From positions 1-34,847 of the IMG/VR virus record IMGVR_UViG_3300033571_018600: a stretch of DNA of 34,847 bases; one strand, given 5' to 3'. Source of the DNA: a virus. The notes beneath the pieces are model-generated. The model did not search any database. It was not told the DNA's origin and saw only the letters and a list, made by a program, of their open reading frames with translations. A program made the position numbers and the translations under genes. Positions 6,653-13,055 of this stretch are shown one piece after another; the first letter of the stretch is position 1, and each line of letters opens with the position of its first letter.

Positions 6653-6762
6653 TGCGGGGCTAGATTTTGGGTTTACCGGTCGGGAGAGGTTTTTCATTTC
6701 TTGAAGGTTCTTCAGAGTAATTTCTCGATCAGTAAATGATTCATTCGGAGGAGGTGGTTCTT

Positions 6763-7026
6763 TTGGAAAATAAAATAAAAGAATATGTTATAGACAATTT
6801 AGAAAATTTTCATGATCTAACGAAGCCCTACCGAGAACAAAAAAGAAAACTATTATCTTTGGATCCTTTGTTTAAAGAAGAAATCAATCAACAATTTGAC
6901 GATAAAATCAAATTCATGGTGTCCCTAGAGATAACTAGAGACACGGGTTGCTCTTATGAGGATGCGTTGATTTTCATTGAAGAGATCAACATAATCGAGT
7001 TACTATCAGATGAGGAATGTGTATGA
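6763..7026 (+). CDS. acidic hypothetical protein, probable TTG start
   Basis: GGAGGAGG at 6747-6754 is the strongest ribosome site in this region and is correctly spaced for TTG at 6763. An in-frame ATG at 6736 lies upstream of that site and has none of its own. The product (87 aa) is acidic and mostly helical, with no recognised domain. Its stop overlaps the ATG at 7023. Confidence 0.65.
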   Translation: MENKIKEYVIDNLENFHDLTKPYREQKRKLLSLDPLFKEEINQQFDDKIKFMVSLEITRDTGCSYEDALIFIEEINIIELLSDEECV

Positions 7027-7358
7027 TCGACCACGTGGTAAAAATGTTTACAACTTCAATTATTTATCTTTCAAACCACATGCACTCGAATTCCGAGGCA
7101 ACAAATCTTTTAACTGAAGCAGATCGAGTATTGGATGAGCTGGCGTATTTAAAATTGATTACCACTGGTGCCCCAGATGAACTCCTTTTAAAAGAAATTA
7201 AAAGGATGGTTCAAATGAAGTTCCCCGCCAATGAAACTAGCAGGGGTGTCGGATCAGAGATCTTCTATCTCACAAAAAAAAATGAAACATTGATCAATGA
7301 ACTATTAAACGACATCTTAGATAGTTACGATAAACGCTATATTAGAGGCATTCAGTGA
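7023..7358 (+). CDS. helical hypothetical protein, 111 aa
   Basis: ATG 7023 has GAGG seven bases upstream and makes an ATGA overlap with the previous stop; ATG 7017 is in frame but too close to that site. The product is predominantly helical and charged, with no membrane segment or metal motif. Unknown function. Confidence 0.65.
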   Translation: MIDHVVKMFTTSIIYLSNHMHSNSEATNLLTEADRVLDELAYLKLITTGAPDELLLKEIKRMVQMKFPANETSRGVGSEIFYLTKKNETLINELLNDILDSYDKRYIRGIQ

Positions 7359-7555
7359 AATTCCATTTAGAGTGCATGTACTGCGGGAAAACTTGGGAAT
7401 TACCCTGGACGCCTAGACACCCCGAATGCGGTGTGTGTAAAGATAAAAATATTAAGATTAGAAAATTCACTAGTGGAAATTTCTTTGGGTATGAAGAAGA
7501 AGCAACCCAAGAATCACACGATTTAAATGAAACCATAAAATGGGGCAGCGACTGA
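7355..7555 (+). CDS. zinc-ribbon protein, 66 aa, GTG start
   Basis: A GTG at 7355 overlaps the previous stop (GTGA). The N-terminal half holds C7-x2-C10-G-K-T-W and C26-x2-C29-K-D, a classical zinc ribbon of C-x2-C-x15-C-x2-C form. Acidic residues follow. It is probably a small nucleic-acid- or protein-binding adaptor. Confidence 0.65.
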   Translation: MKFHLECMYCGKTWELPWTPRHPECGVCKDKNIKIRKFTSGNFFGYEEEATQESHDLNETIKWGSD

Positions 7556-7764
7556 TGTGCTTGATGTGTGTTGAGTATCAAAAGGGAACATTGAATAGTA
7601 AAAAATTTACCACTAACATTCTCGAGTTGGTGGAGAGTGACCCAGAGCACGCAGAAGAGATTCTAGAGGAACTGTCAAAAACAAATCCAGAATACTTCGA
7701 CGAACTAGAAAAGCAGCTACTCGAGCTATTAGAAGAACTAGAAAGCAGCTACTCGAGCTATTAG
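7555..7764 (+). CDS. MCLMCVE-type small phage protein, 69 aa, with repeat-altered C terminus
   Basis: The ATG at 7555 overlaps the previous TGA; the opening M-C-L-M-C-V-E-x-Q-K-G is a phrase seen at the start of other small phage proteins that I recall. The body is acidic and helical. A tandem duplication at 7702-7766 adds a frame-shifted tail, so the last nine residues (ELESSYSSY) come from the second repeat unit read in a different frame. The gene therefore probably once ended differently. Confidence 0.65.
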   Translation: MCLMCVEYQKGTLNSKKFTTNILELVESDPEHAEEILEELSKTNPEYFDELEKQLLELLEELESSYSSY

Positions 7765-7766
7765 AA
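7702..7766 (+). repeat. tandem 33/32-bp direct repeat
   Basis: Unit 1 (7702-7734) and unit 2 (7735-7766) are identical except that the run of four A in unit 1 is three A in unit 2. The one-base difference changes the reading frame between units and creates the stop codon of the host gene within unit 2. This is a recent slippage-type duplication. Confidence 0.85.
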
Positions 7767-7996
7767 TGAAAAATTCAACTGCTCGTAAAATAGTGATGTC
7801 TTTCTCCATTTTAAGTTACTTATTGGCTTTGGTTGGTGTTTTTCTAATCATTAAAGAACACTACATTGCGTCATTGTTTTCTTTAATTCTTTTGTCTGGG
7901 TTCCAGATCCCCGTTATAGTTCTATCTTTGAAGGAAGCAGCAAAAGATAAGAAAAATGTGGTTCTCTTTAAAAAAAGAGATTTGAAAATTATCTAA
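7766..7996 (+). CDS. two-pass membrane protein, 76 aa
   Basis: The start codon overlaps the end of the tandem repeat. Two hydrophobic helices (about residues 10-28 and 33-53) are followed by a basic tail. No holin signature can be assigned with confidence. It is the last gene before the tRNAs, and its 3' end carries the tRNA promoter. Confidence 0.6.
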   Translation: MKNSTARKIVMSFSILSYLLALVGVFLIIKEHYIASLFSLILLSGFQIPVIVLSLKEAAKDKKNVVLFKKRDLKII

Positions 7997-8010
7997 ACAT
8001 ATGGTTTAAT
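7982..8010 (+). promoter_or_regulatory. promoter candidate for the tRNA pair
   Basis: TTGAAA (7982-7987) and TTTAAT (8005-8010) are 17 bases apart, each one base from consensus. Transcription would start around 8017, directly before the first tRNA base at 8021. Confidence 0.55.
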
Positions 8011-8020
8011 AAATTTATGT

Positions 8021-8096
8021 TGAGGAGTAGTTGAGTTGGTACAACACCCGACTGTTACTTGGGATATCGTAGGTTCGAGCCCTACCTCCTCAGCCA
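8021..8096 (+). tRNA. tRNA-Asn (anticodon GTT)
   Basis: The full cloverleaf folds by hand. The acceptor stem is TGAGGAG/CTCCTCA, the D stem GTTG/CAAC, the anticodon stem CCCGA/TTGGG with loop CTGTTAC (anticodon 8054-8056), and the T stem GTAGG/CCTAC with TTCGAGC. The discriminator is G, and CCA is encoded. It reads AAC/AAU, common in this AT-rich phage. Confidence 0.93.
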
Positions 8097-8142
8097 CTTT
8101 AAAAGTCACCCCCAATGATGACCCGGTTAATGCAGACAAACA

Positions 8143-8218
8143 CGGCCAGAGGTGTATCGGTTTGCATGAGGGTCTTATAAGCCTTGGGTAGTGGGTTCAA
8201 TTCCCACCTGGCCGACCA
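8143..8218 (+). tRNA. tRNA-Ile (anticodon TAT)
   Basis: The acceptor is CGGCCAG/CTGGCCG with discriminator A and encoded CCA. The D stem GTGT/GCAT has two G-U pairs, the anticodon stem AGGGT/GCCTT has G-U pairs, the loop is CTTATAA with anticodon TAT (8176-8178), and the T stem is GTGGG/CCCAC. Anticodon UAU reads AUA directly, a codon that the many ATA triplets of this phage use and that is often rare in bacterial hosts. The weak stems make it slightly less certain than the first tRNA. Confidence 0.88.
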
Positions 8219-8231
8219 TTTTCATGACATT

Positions 8232-8450
8232 ATGAAAGCAATACTAGAGTTTAACTTACCAGAAGACAGCGAAGACTTTGATTTGGCAAAAAACGGCCCA
8301 AAGTATAAACTTATTCTAGATGAGTTAGATAATTATCTAAGGGCAAAACTAAAGTACGAAGACTTACCCGACGATGTTTACGACGAGTTGAGTAGGACGA
8401 GGGAGAAATTAAATGAACTTTGCCAAGAAAACAACCTGTCTAGTCATTAA
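8232..8450 (+). CDS. acidic hypothetical protein, 72 aa
   Basis: The ATG at 8232 is 14 bases past the tRNA-Ile; a longer frame would run inside the tRNA. There is no clear ribosome site, so the start is uncertain. The product is acidic and helical. It overlaps the lipoprotein gene by 38 bases. Confidence 0.5.
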   Translation: MKAILEFNLPEDSEDFDLAKNGPKYKLILDELDNYLRAKLKYEDLPDDVYDELSRTREKLNELCQENNLSSH

Positions 8451-8910
8451 TTTAATTCTATTCAGTGCTTGCGGCGAATTCCACCAAGAAGAAGTTGAAA
8501 TTGCGCCGGAATTCGAAGCTCACGTTTTAGACTTCCAACTAAGAACTGGAATTAAAACTAAAGTTAAAATGGTGTTCAATCCAATTGAAAAAGAGGACGT
8601 GATCGCCTATTGCTATAACTATAGTAATGTTAAAAAAAACTACATAGAAGTGGACCCAGAAGCCTATGAAAGTCTTTCTGATGCAGAAAAGGAAGAAGTC
8701 ATCTATCATGAATTAGGTCATTGTGTTCTAAATAGAAGACACGACGAAACCATCTACAATAGATCATCCTATCCATACTTGCCGGTTTCTTCTCTGTATA
8801 AAAGCATTATGTATCCATACGTCTTTGGGCGTCTTTATTCTAGATTTAAAGACTATTATGTTGAAGAACTCACTAACCCTGATATATCCTTGTTGGAACA
8901 TTTTCAATAA
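8413..8910 (+). CDS. lipoprotein with HExxH zinc-peptidase motif, 165 aa
   Basis: A basic start, a hydrophobic core and the lipobox LFSAC give a lipoprotein signal cleaved before C20, so the protein should be anchored in the envelope. At residues about 100-111, HELGHCVLNRRH contains the HExxH zinc site and a third His six residues later (HExxHx6H, one residue longer than the classical metzincin spacing). The later part is rich in Tyr. A phage-borne envelope metalloprotease could alter host surface proteins or help lysis. GAGGGAGAA precedes the ATG. The motif is clear; the substrate is unknown. Confidence 0.7.
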   Translation: MNFAKKTTCLVINLILFSACGEFHQEEVEIAPEFEAHVLDFQLRTGIKTKVKMVFNPIEKEDVIAYCYNYSNVKKNYIEVDPEAYESLSDAEKEEVIYHELGHCVLNRRHDETIYNRSSYPYLPVSSLYKSIMYPYVFGRLYSRFKDYYVEELTNPDISLLEHFQ

Positions 8911-8924
8911 GTTTAAAAAACATA

Positions 8925-8951
8925 TTGACCAAAGTGAAAAGAAACTATAAC
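8925..8951 (+). promoter_or_regulatory. promoter-like TTGACC/TATAAC pair
   Basis: TTGACC (8925-8930) and TATAAC (8946-8951) lie 15 bases apart, shorter than the ideal 17. It is in the 61-base gap before the gene at 8972. The same layout (TTGACA, 15 bases, TATAAG) recurs at 13994-14020. Confidence 0.3.
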
Positions 8952-8971
8952 CTATAAATGGGAGATAAGTT

Positions 8972-9190
8972 ATGAATCAAAATAATTCTAATAATGTTCT
9001 TAAAAGATTCTTGAAAAGATACGCTGGTGGTGTTAGCTTTGAAAGCAGCCGCACGAAATATCGGGGGTCGGTGACAATTGAAGGTATTCGGTTTAAAACC
9101 GGTTACTACCCCACGAAGCGTGGCGCTCAGTTGGCCCTGACGAAACTTAAAAAAGAAATCTTTACTAATATCGGATTAGGTAATACTTAA
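8972..9190 (+). CDS. small AP2-like DNA-binding protein candidate, 72 aa
   Basis: Three short strands followed by a helix fit the AP2/arm-type DNA-binding fold. The pattern is F-x-x-S-x-x-K-Y-R-G-S-V-T-I-x-G-I-R-F, then T-G-Y-Y-P-T-K-R-G-A-Q-L-A-L. Stand-alone AP2-like proteins occur in phages, and the domain also occurs on HNH nucleases. GGGAGATAAG precedes the ATG. A strong terminator follows, so it ends a transcription unit. Confidence 0.6.
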   Translation: MNQNNSNNVLKRFLKRYAGGVSFESSRTKYRGSVTIEGIRFKTGYYPTKRGAQLALTKLKKEIFTNIGLGNT

Positions 9191-9211
9191 TTCAAAAAAT
9201 TCTAATTTGGG

Positions 9212-9238
9212 TCGAGAATCCTTCCTTCACTACTCGGC
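9212..9238 (+). other. short hairpin before the terminator
   Basis: GGTCGAG near 9210-9216 can pair with CTCGGCC near 9233-9239 (one G-U). With the terminator at 9244 it makes two stacked hairpins directly after the gene at 8972. It may protect the transcript end; the pairing was found by eye. Confidence 0.35.
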
Positions 9239-9243
9239 CACCT

Positions 9244-9288
9244 AAAGGGGTTGCGGTTACTCTCCTTTCCCGCAGCCCCTTTCTTTTT
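9244..9288 (+). terminator. strong Rho-independent terminator
   Basis: 9244-9256 pairs with 9270-9282 over 13 base pairs (one G-U), with a 13-base loop, followed by CTTTTT. It separates the tRNA/lipoprotein region from the ribonucleotide reductase unit. Confidence 0.85.
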
Positions 9289-9301
9289 ACACATAAATCC
9301 T

Positions 9302-9520
9302 ATGTTTGAAATAAACAAAGTATATAAAAACAAAAATTGTTTTGATATTGTGTTTGAAGTTCGTACAATCGTGACAGAAAGATCTGAAAATTCGCCCGAC
9401 CCTACTCACATCCTGTATGGGTTTTGGTTGAACAGACACTATGACCTAATGCATATCTGTGACGAAACAATTACAATTCCACCTCAAAAGCTGAAAGACT
9501 GGACACTCTACAGGGGATAA
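9302..9520 (+). CDS. hypothetical protein, 72 aa
   Basis: The ATG at 9302 is chosen because an upstream in-frame start would lie inside the terminator. The product begins MFEINKVYKNKN and is strand-rich, with no recognisable domain. It sits directly ahead of the RNR gene and may share its transcript. Confidence 0.6.
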   Translation: MFEINKVYKNKNCFDIVFEVRTIVTERSENSPDPTHILYGFWLNRHYDLMHICDETITIPPQKLKDWTLYRG

Positions 9521-9524
9521 CTAG

Positions 9525-11384
9525 ATGGATAGTTCTCAATCTAATAAGCTACTAAGTGACATTGTATCATTCAGAACATACGCTAAATTCTTACCTCACA
9601 TCGGCAGAAGAGAATCTTTAGAAGAAACCATAAACAGAAATATGGTGATGCATCTAGATAAATTCCCGAAATTATCTAAGGATATTGTAAAGGCATACCA
9701 AAGGGTACATTCGCTAGAGGTGATGCCATCTATGCGCTCACTCCAATTCGGTGGTGAGGCCATTCTAAAAAACAATATTAGGTTATTTAATTGTTCATTC
9801 CTACACATGGACAACATCAAAAGTTTCGGAGAGATCCTTTACCTCCTTCTATCAGGAACGGGAGTGGGGTACTCAGTCCAAAGCACCCATACATCAAAGC
9901 TCCCAGTTGTACAACAATCCAGGGATGAGTTCGAGTATGTAATCGATGATTCCATTGAGGGGTGGGCATTAGCATTAGATATCCTAACGGAGTCTTTTTT
10001 TTACAGAAGACCTAAGCCTAGATTCAATTTCTCCTTGATTCGACCAAAGGGCGCATTACTTGTGACATCTGGAGCCAAAGCCCCTGGACCAGAGCCACTG
10101 AAAAAAATGCTATCAGAAGTAGAGTTTAAATTAAAACAATCTGTTGGTAGGCATTTAAAGGATATTGAAATCCACGATATTAACTGCATCATTAGTGATT
10201 GTGTTCTCGCTGGTGGAATCAGACGGGCTGCGATGATTTCTTTGTTCGATCGAAACAGCGAGGAGATGCTGAAGTCAAAGCACGGGTCTTGGTGGGAGAA
10301 GCACCCTTACCGCGCAAGAGCAAATAACTCGGCTGTATTGCCCAGGCAGGAAGTCACAAAGGAAGAATTCAACCACATCTACAACATGTGCATTGAATCC
10401 AATTCTGGAGAACCGGGTTTTTTTTGGACCAATGACATTGACATCGGAACAAACCCATGTAGCGAAATTTCATTGAACAGCAATCAGTTTTGCAACCTGA
10501 CTACAATCAACCAAACTGGCGTAAAAGACAAAAGGGACTTTTTAAATAGAGTTTATGCAGCTACGCTCATTGGAACGATGCAAGCAACATACACCGACTT
10601 TCCATTTATTAGATCTAGTTGGAAAGATGTAACAGAACAAGAAGCACTTTTAGGAGTTTCGTTCACTGGTATAGCTGACGCATGTGGGACAATTAAACCT
10701 GAGTGGCTCATTGAAGGTGCGGCTTTGGCCAAAGAGGTTAATCATAAATACTCAAAAAAACTAGGCATTAATAGCGCAGCTAGAATTACAGCGATTAAAC
10801 CAGAAGGAACAGCGAGCACCGTACTGGGAAGTAGCTCGGGGATTCATGCTCGTCATTCAGAATTCTATCTGAGAAGAATTAGGATGAATAAAGACGATGT
10901 CCTAACTCGTTATCTATCATCAACAATTCCAGAACTAGTTGAAGATGATTTATTTACACCATCCGGCGTTGTTGTGACATTACCCCAAAGATCACCACCG
11001 AATTCAATTACTCGAGAAAGGGAAACCGCACTATCCCTTCTAGATCGAACTTTGCTTTACCATAAAAATTGGATTCAGCCTGGGCATATTTCGGGTAAAA
11101 ATACACATAATGTAAGTGTAACTATTTCTTATAAACCACATGAGATTGTTGACCTACGTGAAAAATTATGGGAAGCTAGACATAGCTACACGGGCATCAG
11201 CATTCTACCTTACGACAACTCTTCTTACAAACAAATGCCATTCGAAGAGTGTGATGAAAAAACATACACACAAATGAGTGGACTAGTTAAAGAAATTGAT
11301 TTGCGTATGGTTAAAGAAGAAGAAGACAATACATCTAGGATTGAAGCATTGGCTTGTGCGGGTGGAGTCTGTAATATTTTATAA
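9525..11384 (+). CDS. nrdJ: adenosylcobalamin-dependent class II ribonucleoside-triphosphate reductase, monomeric
   Basis: This enzyme reduces ribonucleotides to deoxyribonucleotides with a B12-derived radical and needs no oxygen. Key residues match the Lactobacillus leichmannii type. C90 is in LFNCSF, the radical cysteine C312 and E314 are in NPCSEI, and C323 lies eleven residues after C312 as in that enzyme. The terminal redox pair C611 and C616 (CAGGVC) keeps the same five-residue spacing. GTGVGYS near residue 107 is also family-typical. At 619 residues it is shorter than the roughly 740 of cellular members, as in other phage versions. It implies that the host makes or imports cobalamin. 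Confidence 0.92.
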   Translation: MDSSQSNKLLSDIVSFRTYAKFLPHIGRRESLEETINRNMVMHLDKFPKLSKDIVKAYQRVHSLEVMPSMRSLQFGGEAILKNNIRLFNCSFLHMDNIKSFGEILYLLLSGTGVGYSVQSTHTSKLPVVQQSRDEFEYVIDDSIEGWALALDILTESFFYRRPKPRFNFSLIRPKGALLVTSGAKAPGPEPLKKMLSEVEFKLKQSVGRHLKDIEIHDINCIISDCVLAGGIRRAAMISLFDRNSEEMLKSKHGSWWEKHPYRARANNSAVLPRQEVTKEEFNHIYNMCIESNSGEPGFFWTNDIDIGTNPCSEISLNSNQFCNLTTINQTGVKDKRDFLNRVYAATLIGTMQATYTDFPFIRSSWKDVTEQEALLGVSFTGIADACGTIKPEWLIEGAALAKEVNHKYSKKLGINSAARITAIKPEGTASTVLGSSSGIHARHSEFYLRRIRMNKDDVLTRYLSSTIPELVEDDLFTPSGVVVTLPQRSPPNSITRERETALSLLDRTLLYHKNWIQPGHISGKNTHNVSVTISYKPHEIVDLREKLWEARHSYTGISILPYDNSSYKQMPFEECDEKTYTQMSGLVKEIDLRMVKEEEDNTSRIEALACAGGVCNIL

Positions 11385-11393
11385 GGAGTATTT

Positions 11394-11612
11394 ATGTCTA
11401 AGACTGCACGTTACAAAACACTTTATGGAAATCCAAACGATAATGGGGGCATCACAATCACCCAAGAGGGCAAGGCAACCGTACCGGCTTGGCTAGCTTT
11501 GCTATTGATCCATAATTCAGGACTAAGGTCTAGCAAAAAAAGACTAGTTAAGAAAAGACTCAAGAGGGAAGTAATGAAGGCCATTCAAGCAGAGGCAGCA
11601 AGCCAGGGTTAA
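11394..11612 (+). CDS. basic hypothetical protein, 72 aa
   Basis: AAGGAG before ATG 11394 is an excellent ribosome site, ten bases after the RNR stop. The C-terminal half is a Lys/Arg-rich helix (SSKKRLVKKRLKREVM), suggesting nucleic-acid binding. The N-terminal part is polar. No family is recognised. Confidence 0.65.
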   Translation: MSKTARYKTLYGNPNDNGGITITQEGKATVPAWLALLLIHNSGLRSSKKRLVKKRLKREVMKAIQAEAASQG

Positions 11613-11615
11613 TCA

Positions 11616-11828
11616 ATGGGATTTGGAAACTATGGGTGGCTAGACGAGGACGAAGATGACGACACCAATGCCACCTTCCTTGGAATAAGCAACGGCTGCT
11701 TACATGACTGGAAACAATACACGGGCTTCACCGAAAGCTATTGGTTTTGCTCACGTTGTGACTTAAAAAGAGAGGACGATCCCAAAAATGATGATAATTC
11801 TGGAATCCCTTGGTGGAGAAAAGGTTAG
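11616..11828 (+). CDS. acidic zinc-ribbon protein, 70 aa
   Basis: It has an acidic N terminus (DEDEDDD), then C28-L-H30-D-W-K-Q-Y-x-GFTESY and C45-S-R-C48. The ligand set C, H, C, C fits a mini zinc ribbon. The segment HDWKQYTGFTESY is almost identical to HDFKQYNGFTESY in the protein at 14029, so the two are paralogous modules. Confidence 0.7.
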   Translation: MGFGNYGWLDEDEDDDTNATFLGISNGCLHDWKQYTGFTESYWFCSRCDLKREDDPKNDDNSGIPWWRKG

Positions 11829-12018
11829 AATTAGTACAGATAGAATTATTAAGTATAGGCAGTGGACTAGCGCAGCCCCAAGTGAAGACGACTCTTTATC
11901 CATCACGGCAACCGAACTCACCATTGATAGCTCTGATATTCTTTACGTAAAAGAAACTCCAGAGGTTTTGGACGAGATTTTAAGAGTTAACTGCGTAACC
12001 GTTTACGAGCGAAAATGA
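11788..12018 (+). CDS. FlbD-like small protein candidate, 76 aa
   Basis: The layout (MIILxSLGGEKVRISTDRI at the start, a D-S-S-D-I-L-Y-V strand and an E-x-P-E-V-L-D-E-I-L ending) resembles the FlbD/short swarming-motility regulator family, which also appears in phages without flagellar context. It overlaps the previous gene by 41 bases, so the start could be ATG 11788 or 11791. Confidence 0.55.
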   Translation: MMIILESLGGEKVRISTDRIIKYRQWTSAAPSEDDSLSITATELTIDSSDILYVKETPEVLDEILRVNCVTVYERK

Positions 12019-12251
12019 AAATAACTTTATCAAACTACTCCAACATCACACCAACGGTTAAATCCGTTTGCTTGAATAATGCATCAAAGCCACATAAGGA
12101 AATGGTATCATTAATTGCCGTGGCATCCTACGCCCCAGTTATCGTTGCTTGTTACTACTATATAGAACACTTAGGATATACACCACCAGAAGTACAAGAA
12201 CAGATCGACTCGTTGATGGCATTTTACAAATACGAAGAGATTATAAAGTGA
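12015..12251 (+). CDS. hypothetical protein, 78 aa
   Basis: It starts in an ATGA overlap with the previous stop. A moderately hydrophobic middle (LIAVASYAPVIVACYYYIEHLGY) may be a membrane helix or a buried core. It overlaps the next gene by GTGA. Not recognised. Confidence 0.6.
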   Translation: MKITLSNYSNITPTVKSVCLNNASKPHKEMVSLIAVASYAPVIVACYYYIEHLGYTPPEVQEQIDSLMAFYKYEEIIK

Positions 12252-12430
12252 TTCTATCTGAGGTATTTAAGTACTTCACTAATGGTGATTTATATGTCAT
12301 TATAAAGCTAGATACAGGATGCACTATTGTTTTACACAATAGGTTTTTAAACGAAATAGAAAAAGCTAAATTACTGGACCGTTATATACGCCATTCATTA
12401 AGCGAAGTTACCAAGAAGGAGATAATGTGA
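12248..12430 (+). CDS. hypothetical protein, 60 aa, GTG start
   Basis: The GTG at 12248 makes a four-base overlap with the previous stop; the upstream extension of the frame lies inside that gene. The strand-rich first half (LYVIIKLDTGCTIVLHN) is followed by a helix. Its end overlaps the next gene, which also uses GTG. Confidence 0.55.
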   Translation: MILSEVFKYFTNGDLYVIIKLDTGCTIVLHNRFLNEIEKAKLLDRYIRHSLSEVTKKEIM

Positions 12431-12750
12431 ACCATTATTTTTTTGATGGAAAAAAAGTAACAGCAACCGAAAGCATTCCAACAATTAAAGAAGAACAAAG
12501 ATCACTTGATGACCTTCTTTCTCAAATTGGCGATCATATCAATCACCCCACACATTATAACCAGGGTAAAATCGAAGTTATTGACGCAATTGAAGACTGG
12601 AAACTGGGTTTTAACTTAGGTAATGTAGTTAAATACATAGCCAGAGCGGGAAAAAAAGATCAGAATAAAAGATTGATTGACCTTAAAAAAGCCCTTTGGT
12701 ACTTAGAAAGAGAAATTTCAAATGAAGAAAAAGAAAGTAAAAAAACTTAA
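12427..12750 (+). CDS. DUF3310-type phage protein
   Basis: Residues about 39-96 match the DUF3310 family of phage proteins closely: NHPTHYNQGKIEVIDAIEDW, then LGFNLGNVVKYIARAGKKD, then DLKKALWYLEREI. Family members are sometimes labelled nucleotide-kinase-like, but their function is not established. It begins at GTG 12427 in an overlap with the previous stop. Placement with RNR fits a nucleotide-metabolism or early role, which is inference. Confidence 0.85.
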   Translation: MNHYFFDGKKVTATESIPTIKEEQRSLDDLLSQIGDHINHPTHYNQGKIEVIDAIEDWKLGFNLGNVVKYIARAGKKDQNKRLIDLKKALWYLEREISNEEKESKKT

Positions 12751-12928
12751 AACAAATTTCTCCGCAAGTAAAAGATCACATGGGCTAGTCCTCGAGCCAT
12801 ACGGAGCCATTACCTGCGAGTGTGACCAAATGACAACATTCGCACGTTCTATCCCAGAGATAAAGAAATTGGCTAAATGGCTTCTAGACGTTGCTGAACA
12901 TCTGGAAGCAGAAAAGGATAAGCAATGA
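12722..12928 (+). CDS. basic hypothetical protein, 68 aa
   Basis: It overlaps the previous gene by 29 bases. A Lys-rich start (MKKKKVKKLK) is followed by a TCECDQM segment and a C-terminal helix that repeats W-L-L and E-H-L-E. No family is recognised. The stop overlaps the ATG of the small lipoprotein. Confidence 0.55.
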   Translation: MKKKKVKKLKTNFSASKRSHGLVLEPYGAITCECDQMTTFARSIPEIKKLAKWLLDVAEHLEAEKDKQ

Positions 12929-13047
12929 GAAAGTTTATAATTATTTCAGCAATCATTGTAGCGATAGCCACACTTGCTGGATGTGTTACACTTAGGTTTG
13001 GTAACCCAGATCGTGAGCACCCAATGTCAATTAGAGAAAGGCTATGA
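12925..13047 (+). CDS. 40-aa lipoprotein (possible o-spanin-like)
   Basis: ATG 12925 sits in an ATGA overlap. A basic start, a hydrophobic run and the lipobox LAGC give a mature peptide of only 21 residues after cleavage before C20. Size and lipobox resemble Rz1-type outer spanins, but the proline-rich tail is lacking and no inner-spanin partner is adjacent. The signal sequence is clear; the function is not. Confidence 0.6.
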   Translation: MRKFIIISAIIVAIATLAGCVTLRFGNPDREHPMSIRERL

Positions 13048-13055
13048 GCTAGTTT

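Noticed and set aside
8021-8218. tRNA as phage integration site
   Set aside because: Both tRNAs are complete with CCA, form a phage-type pair with own promoter, and there is no integrase or partial duplicate of a tRNA end.
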